From positions 496,001-560,000 of the forward strand of contig NZ_JBJDPS010000004.1 in NCBI RefSeq assembly GCF_044901685.1: a stretch of 64,000 nt of DNA, in the 5' to 3' direction. Below, piece by piece: positions 17,958-24,608 of this stretch (its first letter is position 1; each line of letters starts with the position of its first letter). A model generated the notes under the pieces. It worked only from the letters and a program-made list of their open reading frames with translations. It did not search any database and had not been told where the DNA came from. Position numbers and translations under genes: made by a program. The stretch comes from Micromonospora_G sp044901685. Lineage in GTDB: Bacteria > Actinomycetota > Actinomycetes > Mycobacteriales > Micromonosporaceae.

Positions 17958-18599
17958 GTGACGGACTGGTTGGCGCAACTGGGTGAGTTACCGAGCGCGC
18001 TGTATCTCGCCGGCTTGGGCGCGATCATGCTGCTCGACGCCATCCCGCTGGTGGGCGTGCTGGTGCCGGGCGACATCGCGGTGCTCGCCGTGGTGGGCAC
18101 CGGCCGGCCGGGTGGACCCGCCGGTGCCTACCTCAGCGTGATCGCCGGCTGCGTGCTCGGCTGGTCGTTGAGCTTTCTCGCCGGACGCTGGTTCGGTGAC
18201 CGGATCCGGCGCGGCCGGATCGGGGCCTGGATCGGCGAGGCGAGGTGGGCCGCCGCCGAGGGCATCCTGCACCGTGGTGGTGGGCGGATGGTGATGGTGG
18301 CTCCGTTCCTGCCGGTGTTCAACGCGCTGCTGCCGCTGGCCGCCGGTGGTCTACGGATGTCCTACCGCCGCTTCGTCTCCTGCGCGGCGTTGGGCGCCGC
18401 GCTCTGGGCCGGGCTCTACGTGCTGCTCGGCACCGCGGCGAACTCACTGGGTGGACTGCTACCCGGAGAGTCGTTCACGATGGTGGCCACGGTCGGGATC
18501 GGACTGACCGTCGGCTGGGTCGTGCTGCTCGGTGCCCGCCGCCGTTGGCTCAGCGCGGCCGGACATTCGCCGCCTGCGGGCCCTTCTGTCCCTGAGTGA
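17958..18599 (+). CDS. DedA-family membrane protein
   Basis: The 213-aa protein has the DedA/VTT pattern: an N-terminal helix, IPLVGVLVPGDIAVLAVVG, GRWFGDRI, then the core APFLPVFNALLPLAAGGLRMSYRRF and C-terminal membrane segments. DedA proteins are linked to recycling of undecaprenyl-phosphate or phospholipid scrambling. In this copy the usual Arg in the RF(x)PxxR-like motif is replaced by an APFLPVFNALLP stretch. GTG 17958 is chosen to begin just before the first helix. Its last 50 bases overlap the convergent cold-shock gene, so the polar tail AAGHSPPAGPSVPE is antisense to it. Confidence 0.82.
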   Translation: MTDWLAQLGELPSALYLAGLGAIMLLDAIPLVGVLVPGDIAVLAVVGTGRPGGPAGAYLSVIAGCVLGWSLSFLAGRWFGDRIRRGRIGAWIGEARWAAAEGILHRGGGRMVMVAPFLPVFNALLPLAAGGLRMSYRRFVSCAALGAALWAGLYVLLGTAANSLGGLLPGESFTMVATVGIGLTVGWVVLLGARRRWLSAAGHSPPAGPSVPE

Positions 18600-18753
18600 C
18601 CTCGAACTCGACCTGCTGACCCTCGTTGAGCTCGCGGTAACCCTGGCTGTCGATGGCGGAGTAGTGGACGAACACGTCCGGGCCCCCGCCGTCCTGTTCG
18701 ATGAAGCCGAAGCCCTTTTCCGAGTTGAACCACTTCACGGTGCCGGTTGCCAT
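18550..18753 (-). CDS. cold-shock domain protein (CspA family)
   Basis: The 67-aa protein is a classic single cold-shock domain: ATGTVKWFNSEKGFGFIEQD carries RNP1 (KGFGFI), and VFVHYSAI is RNP2. It ends in EVTQGQKGPQAANV as in streptomycete and micromonosporal Csp proteins. It binds single-stranded RNA/DNA and keeps mRNA unstructured. AGGAGA lies upstream of ATG 18753. The 3' end overlaps the DedA gene tail by 50 bases. Confidence 0.96.
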   Translation of the reverse strand: MATGTVKWFNSEKGFGFIEQDGGGPDVFVHYSAIDSQGYRELNEGQQVEFEVTQGQKGPQAANVRPR

Positions 18754-18903
18754 TCAAATCTCCTTAACGGGTGTGCGACGGTGGTCGTCCCACACCTCAC
18801 CGACACTAGCGGGCCGACCCGGTTGATGCGGCGCGAAGTCGCGGCTCGGCGACAGGTGGCCGATATCCGTGCTCCCCGGGTGCCGCTACGTCATGCTTGG
18901 TCG

Positions 18904-19599
18904 GTGACGAGACGGCCGGCGGACCCGCTTGCCGATCTCGAGAGCAAGGTCTCCGGGGTCGACGCCGGTGGGCTCGACCGGCTCCACCTGGTCGAGGTGC
19001 CGTTCGTACCCGAGGTGCGGTTGCACCTGGCCCAGGACGCGATCGTCTGGTGGGCCCGGATGGAGGCCGAGGCGGGCACCGTGCTGCCGCCGCCGTACTG
19101 GGCCTCGGCCTGGCCCGGTGGGCAGGCACTGGCCCGGTACGTGCTGGACCACCCCGAGGTCGTGGCCGGCCTGCGGGTGCTGGACCTGGCGGCCGGCTCC
19201 GGCCTGGCCGCGATCGCCGCCGCGCTCGCCGGGGCGGCCACCGTGGCCGCGAACGACATCGACCCGTACGCGCTGGCGGTGATCGGGATGAACGCCCGCG
19301 CCAACGACACCCGGGTCCGTCCGGCCGGCGGTGACCTGCTCGCCGGTGACCGGGCCGAGGTGGACCTGATCCTGGCCGGTGACGTGTTCTACCGGCAGGG
19401 GCTGGCGACGCGGATGCTGCCGTTCCTGGAGCGGTCGGCGGCCGGGGGCGCCCGGGTGCTGGTCGGCGACCCGGGGCGGGCCTACCTGCCGGTCGAGCGG
19501 TTCCAGGTGCTGACGAGCTACCAGGGGTCGGTCAGCGACGAGGTCGCCGACGCGGAGATCAGTCGGATGGACGTGCTCCAGTTGCGGCCGGTGGGGTGA
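18904..19599 (+). CDS. class I SAM-dependent methyltransferase (METTL/ETFB-KMT-like)
   Basis: The 231-aa protein contains PPPYWASAWPGGQALARYVLD, then motif I GLRVLDLAAGSGLAAIAAA, NDIDPYALAVI and DLILAGDVFYRQ. This order matches methyltransferase-16-type proteins related to the lysine methyltransferases that act on electron transfer flavoprotein beta subunit. Target in this organism is unknown. GTG 18904 is a best guess; the frame is open upstream but the sequence before it is not family-like. The last 41 bases overlap the convergent gene at 19559. Confidence 0.78.
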   Translation: MTRRPADPLADLESKVSGVDAGGLDRLHLVEVPFVPEVRLHLAQDAIVWWARMEAEAGTVLPPPYWASAWPGGQALARYVLDHPEVVAGLRVLDLAAGSGLAAIAAALAGAATVAANDIDPYALAVIGMNARANDTRVRPAGGDLLAGDRAEVDLILAGDVFYRQGLATRMLPFLERSAAGGARVLVGDPGRAYLPVERFQVLTSYQGSVSDEVADAEISRMDVLQLRPVG

Positions 19600-20218
19600 C
19601 CGAGGGCAGGTCGAGCACGTACGAGTCGCCCTCGCGGCGGAACCCGAGCCGGTCGTAGTAGGGCGCCACCATGCCGGGCGGGGTGAGCACCCGGCGGTAG
19701 CCGCGATCGGTGAACAGGCTGCTGCGCCGGTAGACGAACTCGCCCGGGGTGAAGTCGCGGAACCGCTGGGTGACGTAGTCGAGTTCGATCCGGGCGACGT
19801 CCCCGTCGACCCGGGTCACCAGCACCACGCCGACCACCTCGTCGGCCCGTACGACCAGGAAGGCCGACCGGTCCGGGTCGGCGCCGTGCCACCGGAAGCC
19901 GGGGTTGAACCGGGCGATGTCGGCGGCGTGTACGCGCAGCGTGTGGGCGAGGAAACCGTCGTCGGTGCCGACCTCGACCACCTCGTAGGTCCGCTCGTCG
20001 TGCCGGGTGGCGAGCATCCGGCGCAGGTAGAGGACGTTGATGATCGCGATCACCACGTTGAGCCCGACGCCCGGCCAGACCCCGAGGGCCGCGTTGTAGC
20101 CGATCAGCACCAGGGAGCCGACCAGGTTCAGCGCGCGCAGCCGGAGCACCCGGGTCTGGAGCAGGGACCAGACCAGCAGCGCCGAGCCGCTCCAGCCGAT
20201 GACGTCGAGCCAGTTCAC
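19559..20218 (-). CDS. YgjV-like membrane domain joined to a GNAT-like domain
   Basis: The 219-aa protein starts at GTG 20218. Residues 1-70 form three hydrophobic segments with WSGSALLVWSLLQTRVLRLR and NVVIAIINVLYLRRML, like YgjV-type small membrane proteins. Residues 75-205 look like an acyltransferase-like fold: AFLVVRADEVVGVVLVTRV, a YVTQRFRDFTPGEFVYR block and YYDRLGFRREGDSYVLDL, which is the usual C-terminal strand of GNAT enzymes. The acetyl-CoA loop (Q/RxxGxG/A) is not obvious, so catalysis is uncertain. It overlaps the convergent methyltransferase gene. Confidence 0.7.
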   Translation of the reverse strand: MNWLDVIGWSGSALLVWSLLQTRVLRLRALNLVGSLVLIGYNAALGVWPGVGLNVVIAIINVLYLRRMLATRHDERTYEVVEVGTDDGFLAHTLRVHAADIARFNPGFRWHGADPDRSAFLVVRADEVVGVVLVTRVDGDVARIELDYVTQRFRDFTPGEFVYRRSSLFTDRGYRRVLTPPGMVAPYYDRLGFRREGDSYVLDLPSVTPPAATGARPSD

Positions 20219-20292
20219 CCGCCGAGGTTAGCCCCGCCGACCGGGCTACCCAAAACGGACACGGCAGCGCGCCCGTACGATTCGTACCACCG

Positions 20293-20319
20293 GCGATACC
20301 ACCACGGGTATGGTGTCGC
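20293..20319 (+). promoter_or_regulatory. candidate operator of the toxin-antitoxin operon
   Basis: GCGATACCA (20293-20301) and TGGTGTCGC (20311-20319) form an inverted repeat with one mismatch and a nine-base spacer, ending three bases before the antitoxin ATG. Ribbon-helix-helix antitoxins commonly bind such repeats to repress their own operon. Confidence 0.6.
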
Positions 20320-20321
20320 GT

Positions 20322-20573
20322 ATGGCAGACAAGGTCACGTTGAGCCTGAACCCGGACACCCTCGCCCGGGCCCGGGCCGCCGCCGGTCAGGAGGGGATGT
20401 CGCTCTCCGCCTGGATCGACCGGGCGGCCCGCCGGGAGGCGATGCGCGACGCCGCCCGCCGGCAGGACGAGTGGCTGGCCGCCAACCCGGAGGTACGCGA
20501 CGAGCTCGACGGTTTCGACCGGCTCGCCGACAACCTCGAAGCCGGCTGGACCGATCTGGTCGAGGCAGCGTGA
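20322..20573 (+). CDS. ribbon-helix-helix-type antitoxin
   Basis: The 83-aa protein begins ADKVTLSLNPDTLARARAAA, followed by GMSLSAWIDRAARREAMRD: a strand-helix-helix arrangement of a MetJ/Arc-type DNA-binding N-terminus. The acidic C-terminal half (NPEVRDELDGFDRLADNLE) would wrap the toxin. Its stop overlaps the toxin start by four bases (GTGA), as expected for a type II pair. ATG 20322 is chosen because the operator-like repeat ends three bases before it; the ATG at 20310 falls inside that repeat. Confidence 0.8.
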   Translation: MADKVTLSLNPDTLARARAAAGQEGMSLSAWIDRAARREAMRDAARRQDEWLAANPEVRDELDGFDRLADNLEAGWTDLVEAA

Positions 20574-20884
20574 ACCGGGGTGAGATCTGGACCGTCGGTG
20601 ACCCCAGCCAGGTGCGTTACCGGGTGATCGTGCTCTCCGGCGACGCCCACAACGACCGGCCGAGCGCGTCGCCGTACTGCGCGCCGATCGTCCGGCAGCG
20701 CGGCACCGAGGAGTTGCCGCCGTTCGTGGTGCCGCTGGCCGAGACCGACCCGATGACCGGGGTGGTGGTGGTCAACCGGATGCGCCGGGTGCCGGCCGCC
20801 GCCGGGGTCGAACGGGTCGGTATGGCCACCGGCGCGAGCATGTCCCGGATCGTCGAGGCGCTCAAGGATCTCTTCGAACTCTGA
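20570..20884 (+). CDS. PemK/MazF-type endoribonuclease toxin
   Basis: The 104-aa protein has the MazF-type fold: VNRGEIWTVGDPSQVRYRVIVLSGD, a central PYCAPIVRQRG strand and FVVPLAETDPMTGVVVVNRMR. It ends with GVERVGMATGASMSRIVEALKDLFE. MazF/PemK enzymes cut single-stranded mRNA at short sites and stop growth when free of the antitoxin. The start codon is GTG 20570 within the antitoxin stop. Confidence 0.88.
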   Translation: MNRGEIWTVGDPSQVRYRVIVLSGDAHNDRPSASPYCAPIVRQRGTEELPPFVVPLAETDPMTGVVVVNRMRRVPAAAGVERVGMATGASMSRIVEALKDLFEL

Positions 20885-20916
20885 CCGCCGGCAGCCGTTC
20901 TGACCGCCGGCAGCCG

Positions 20917-21972
20917 TCAGGGGCGGATGCGTCGGTCGGATCGGGTGCGTCGACGCCCGGCCCGTGCCTCGGCGGCCAGCCGCGCCTCCCGGCGGCGGGT
21001 CTCGAAGGCCACCTCCCGCTGGAGCTTGCACCAGCTCTCCCAGCGACGCGGGGCGAGTTCCCCCTCGTCCAGGGCGGCCCGGACCGCGCAGCCCGGCTCC
21101 ACCCGGTGCCCGCAGTCGTCGAACCGGCAGGCCGCCGCCAGCTCGGCCACGTCGGCGAAGGCGTGTTCCAGGCCGTCGGCGGCGTCGAGCAGCCCCACCG
21201 CCCGGATGCCGGGGGTGTCCAGCACCGCCCCGCCGCCCGGGATCGGGATCAGCGCCCGGTGGGTGGTGGTGTGCCGACCCTTGCCGTCGACACCACGGAT
21301 CCCCTGGGTGACCATCACGGTCGCCCCGGCGAGCGCGTTGACCAGGGTCGACTTGCCCGCACCGGAGGGGCCGAGCAGCGCCAGCGTCCGGCCGGGCGCG
21401 ACCCGTGGGCGCAGTTGCGCCAGACCGGCGCCGGTCTGCGCGCTGACCGGCAGCACCCGTACGCCGGGCGCCAGCTCGGCCACCTGGGCGGCGACCGCCG
21501 CCGGGTCGGGAGCGAGATCACACTTGGTCAGCAGCACCAGCGGCTCCGCGCCGGACGCCCAGGCCAGCGCGAGCATCCGCTCGATCCGCGCCATGTCCGG
21601 CGTCGGGTGCATCGGCTCGACCACCGCGGCGGTGTCGACATTGGCGGCCAGCACCTGTCCGGCGGCGGCCTTGCCGGCGATCCGGCGCACGATCGACGTC
21701 CGCCGGGGCAGCACCACCTCGGCGGTGAACCGGTCGTCCGGCCAGGCCCGGACCAGCACCCAGTCCCCGGCGCAGGGCAGCCGGGTGGGGTCACCGGCGG
21801 CGCCGGCCAGGATCGTGCCGGCCAGACTGGCCCGGACCGTGCCGTCGGCGCAGAGCACGGTGCACACCCCCTGGTCCGCCCGGACCACCCGGCCCGGTCG
21901 CAGGCCGGCGAGTGTGGGGTACGCGTTGGCAAAAGCGGCGTCCCAGCCCAGGGACGCGAGATCGAACCTCAT
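20917..21972 (-). CDS. rsgA: ribosome small-subunit-dependent GTPase A
   Basis: The 351-aa protein is a circularly permuted GTPase. An OB-fold region comes first (about 25-100), then G4 TKCD and G5 PVSAQTG, then the P-loop GPSGAGKSTLVN, GIRGVDGKGRHTTTH and DTPG. A C-terminal zinc site follows with CRFDDCGHRVEPGC. RsgA releases the immature 30S subunit from assembly factors. ATG 21972 gives the expected N-terminus (MRFDLASLGWD). Confidence 0.93.
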   Translation of the reverse strand: MRFDLASLGWDAAFANAYPTLAGLRPGRVVRADQGVCTVLCADGTVRASLAGTILAGAAGDPTRLPCAGDWVLVRAWPDDRFTAEVVLPRRTSIVRRIAGKAAAGQVLAANVDTAAVVEPMHPTPDMARIERMLALAWASGAEPLVLLTKCDLAPDPAAVAAQVAELAPGVRVLPVSAQTGAGLAQLRPRVAPGRTLALLGPSGAGKSTLVNALAGATVMVTQGIRGVDGKGRHTTTHRALIPIPGGGAVLDTPGIRAVGLLDAADGLEHAFADVAELAAACRFDDCGHRVEPGCAVRAALDEGELAPRRWESWCKLQREVAFETRRREARLAAEARAGRRRTRSDRRIRP

Positions 21973-22168
21973 GTCAACCCTCGTCAGAAGTCGTAAACCG
22001 GGATGCGGAAGACGCGCACGGCGACCGGCATGTACTCCACCTCCCTCCAACTCCCGGGTGACGCGTTCACCCCGAACGGTAAGGGCTGCCACCGATCCAC
22101 CGAAAGCCATTTCCCGGTACGGCCCGCCGATGACCACCGGCGGCGCCCCGACGGCTAGGGTCGAGTAC

Positions 22169-22885
22169 GTGACCGCTGACCCACTCGTACTCACGGCCGA
22201 GGTGGACCGGGCCACGGAGCGGCTGCTCCGTACCGCCGGCTCGCTCGACCCGACCGCCCTGGCCGGGCCGTCGCGCCTGCCGGGCTGGAGCCGGGGACAC
22301 GTACTGGCCCACCTCGCCCGCGGCGCGGACGCGGTGGTGAACCTCCTCGACGGTGCCCGGACCGGCCGGGACATCCCGGCGTACGCCGACGCGGGCGCGC
22401 GGGACGCGCAGATCGAGGCCGGCGCCGGTCGAGGTCTCGACGAGCACCTGGACGACCTGCGGGCCGGCGCGAAACGGTTCGCCGAGGCGTGCGCCGCCAT
22501 GCCGGCCGACCGGTGGACCGCCGTCGTCCGCTCGCACCGGGGCGACCTGGTGGCCGCCGCGCTGGTCTGGACCCGGCTGCGGGAGATCGAGGTGCACCAC
22601 GTCGACCTGGCCGCCGGCTACGACCCGGTCGACTGGCCGGACGGGTTCGGCCAGCGGTTGCTGCACGAGGTTGTCACCGGCCTGGACCGGCGCGAGTCCG
22701 CCCCGCTGGCGTTGCGCCCGGACGGGACGGCCCGGGTGTTGACCGTCGGCCCGGTCACCGGGGACGGGCCGACAGTCGCCGGTCCCACCCACGAACTCGC
22801 CGCCTGGCTGATCGGCCGCTCGGCCGGCACCGGGCTGACCGTCGTCCCCGACGGTCCCCTGCCCACCCCACCGGACTGGATCTAG
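22169..22885 (+). CDS. maleylpyruvate isomerase-family mycothiol-dependent enzyme
   Basis: The 238-aa protein has a DinB-like four-helix N-terminal domain with the zinc/mycothiol site: GWSRGHVLAHLARGADAVVNLL, and later EIEVHHVDLAAGYDPVDWP, whose His/Glu residues bind zinc. The C-terminal 90 residues form the small domain typical of mycothiol-dependent maleylpyruvate isomerases. Homologues catalyse mycothiol-dependent isomerisation or detoxification; the native substrate is uncertain. GTG 22169 starts the first helix (TADPLVLTAEVDRATERLL). An MBL-fold hydrolase follows ten bases later, likely in the same operon. Confidence 0.86.
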   Translation: MTADPLVLTAEVDRATERLLRTAGSLDPTALAGPSRLPGWSRGHVLAHLARGADAVVNLLDGARTGRDIPAYADAGARDAQIEAGAGRGLDEHLDDLRAGAKRFAEACAAMPADRWTAVVRSHRGDLVAAALVWTRLREIEVHHVDLAAGYDPVDWPDGFGQRLLHEVVTGLDRRESAPLALRPDGTARVLTVGPVTGDGPTVAGPTHELAAWLIGRSAGTGLTVVPDGPLPTPPDWI

Positions 22886-22895
22886 AGGTACGGAC

Positions 22896-23546
22896 ATGAG
22901 TTACCGCGGAGATGTCTCCACCGGCGGCGCCCCCGACGTACGGGATCTGGACAGCCTCACCATCACCAAGGTGTCGGTCGGGCCGATGGAGAACAACGCC
23001 TACCTGGTGCGTTGCCGGTCGACCGGCGACCAGGTGCTGATCGACGCCGCCAACGAGGCGCCCCGGCTGCTCGACCTGGCCGGGGAGACCGGGCTGAGTC
23101 ACGTGATCACCACGCACCGGCACATGGACCACTGGGTGGCGTTGGAGGAGGTGGTGGCGGCGACCGGCGCGGTGAGCCTGGCCCACACCGCCGACGCCGA
23201 CGGCCTGCCGATCGAGTCCGAGACGCTGGTCGACGGCGACACCGTACGGGTCGGCGGCTGCGCGCTGGAGGTGATCCACCTGGTCGGGCACACGCCGGGT
23301 TCGATCGCCCTGCTCTACCAGGACCCGGCCGGTATTCCGCACCTGTTCACCGGCGACAGCCTCTTCCCCGGCGGGCCGGGGAAGACCACCGACCCGGCGC
23401 ATTTCGACAGCATCATGAACGACCTGGAGTCCAAGGTCTTCGACCGGCTGCCGGACGAGACCTGGTTCTACCCCGGCCACGGCCGCGACTCGACCCTCGG
23501 GGCGGAGCGCCCGAGCCTGGGCGAGTGGCGGGCCCGGGGCTGGTAG
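22896..23546 (+). CDS. MBL-fold metallohydrolase, glyoxalase II-like, paired with the mycothiol enzyme
   Basis: The 216-aa protein has the metallo-beta-lactamase motif THRHMDHW, followed by GHTPGSIALL, GDSLFPGGPG and FYPGHGRDSTLG, all metal ligands of a dinuclear site. The spacing resembles glyoxalase II-type thioesterases. Next to a mycothiol-dependent isomerase, hydrolysis of mycothiol conjugates or thioesters is a reasonable inference. ATG 22896 follows GAGG by five bases. Confidence 0.87.
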   Translation: MSYRGDVSTGGAPDVRDLDSLTITKVSVGPMENNAYLVRCRSTGDQVLIDAANEAPRLLDLAGETGLSHVITTHRHMDHWVALEEVVAATGAVSLAHTADADGLPIESETLVDGDTVRVGGCALEVIHLVGHTPGSIALLYQDPAGIPHLFTGDSLFPGGPGKTTDPAHFDSIMNDLESKVFDRLPDETWFYPGHGRDSTLGAERPSLGEWRARGW

Positions 23547-23553
23547 GCCCCGC

Positions 23554-23590
23554 CCGACCACACCCCGACCACACCCCGACCACACCCCGG
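23554..23590. repeat. short CGACCACACCC direct repeats
   Basis: The unit CGACCACACCC recurs three times just after the stop of the MBL gene. No function is assigned; it lies between two convergent genes. Confidence 0.75.
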
Positions 23591-23708
23591 TCGGGCGACC
23601 GGCCCGGCGTCCGCTCGCGGACCAGCCGGGTCGGCGACCCCGTTCCGGGCCCGTCAGTCGGCCGGCGAGCCGGTTCCGTGCGGGTCAGCCGGGGCCGGCG
23701 AGCGGGTG

Positions 23709-24215
23709 TCAGTTCGGTCGGAACCAGGCCCGTGCCGGGGCGGGCAGTGCGAGTAGTCCGACGAGCGCCACCGCCACCACCACGGTCCACGGCGACAGCG
23801 CTTCGAGCAGGAAGCCGAGCAGCACCGCCAGCACACTGACGCCGATGGTGATCCAGTACGGCCCGCGCCAACCCCGCCACAGCCCGTACCCGATCGCGGC
23901 GTGGCAGGCCGCCAGGACCGCGACACAGCCGACGAGGAAGAACGCGTCGCCACCGTTGAAGGCGAGCAGGACCAGCCGACCACAGGTCACCGTGGCGGCG
24001 AACCCGACCAGCCCGACGGCCGCGATCACCGGGGCGGGCGGCGACACCCGGCCGGGTTCCCAGGTCGGCGGCAGACCGGCGATGATCCGCTCGACGTCAC
24101 GCTCGGTGAGTCGGTACAGCTCCGCGATCGTCGCCACCGGTTGGCCCTCGGCGTACGCGGCGACGATGTCCCGGTCGCGGGGATCGGGGTGGTGCTCGCG
24201 GGAATCCGGACGCAT
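23709..24215 (-). CDS. small protein with helix-turn-helix-like N-terminus and membrane segments
   Basis: The 168-aa protein starts at ATG 24215. Residues 14-48 (DIVAAYAEGQPVATIAELY and LTERDVERII) look like a short helix-turn-helix resembling Hin/resolvase-type recognition helices. After PPTWEPGRVSPP come three hydrophobic segments (about 60-85, 92-115 and 122-150). No family is recognised. It is a membrane protein with a short cytoplasmic DNA- or protein-binding head, role unknown. Confidence 0.7.
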   Translation of the reverse strand: MRPDSREHHPDPRDRDIVAAYAEGQPVATIAELYRLTERDVERIIAGLPPTWEPGRVSPPAPVIAAVGLVGFAATVTCGRLVLLAFNGGDAFFLVGCVAVLAACHAAIGYGLWRGWRGPYWITIGVSVLAVLLGFLLEALSPWTVVVAVALVGLLALPAPARAWFRPN

Positions 24216-24608
24216 GAATCGGACGGTATCGCGCCGGTGTCCGGTTCGGGCTCCCGAGGAGCCGGGCCGTGGGGTCGGGCGCTGCGGTTCACGTGTTGAT
24301 CGACGCTGTCCGGTCTCCTGTCGAACCTCCGGATGTCCGGTTCCCGGTTGCCCGGCTCCGGACTACCGGCCCCGAAGGACACGGCGTTGACCAGGGCGGA
24401 CGCCCGGCTGGGAAGAAAGTGTCGTACCCCGGGGCTAAAGTTGCCGAGGCGCATTCTTGGCGTCGGTCGGGGACGGCCGAGGCTGCCAAGATCCACCGAA
24501 GAGCCATATTCGAGCGAAGATCGACATAACCACAGCATTCTGTTTCAAGCGGGAGAGATTCGTCGTGACGACGGGTTCTCGCTTTCTTCTCCGGGGAGTA
24601 CACGGACA
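24216..24608. other. 393-base intergenic region upstream of uvrA
   Basis: Divergent control region between the minus-strand gene at 23709 and uvrA. No gene is supported. I looked for an actinobacterial LexA box (CGAAC-N4-GTTCG) and did not find a convincing one; TCGAGCGAAGATCGA near 24510 is only a weak imperfect repeat. GGGAG at 24594 precedes the uvrA start. Confidence 0.55.

Noticed and set aside
24480..24600. SOS/LexA box upstream of uvrA
   Set aside because: Only a weak imperfect repeat was found; it does not match the actinobacterial LexA consensus.
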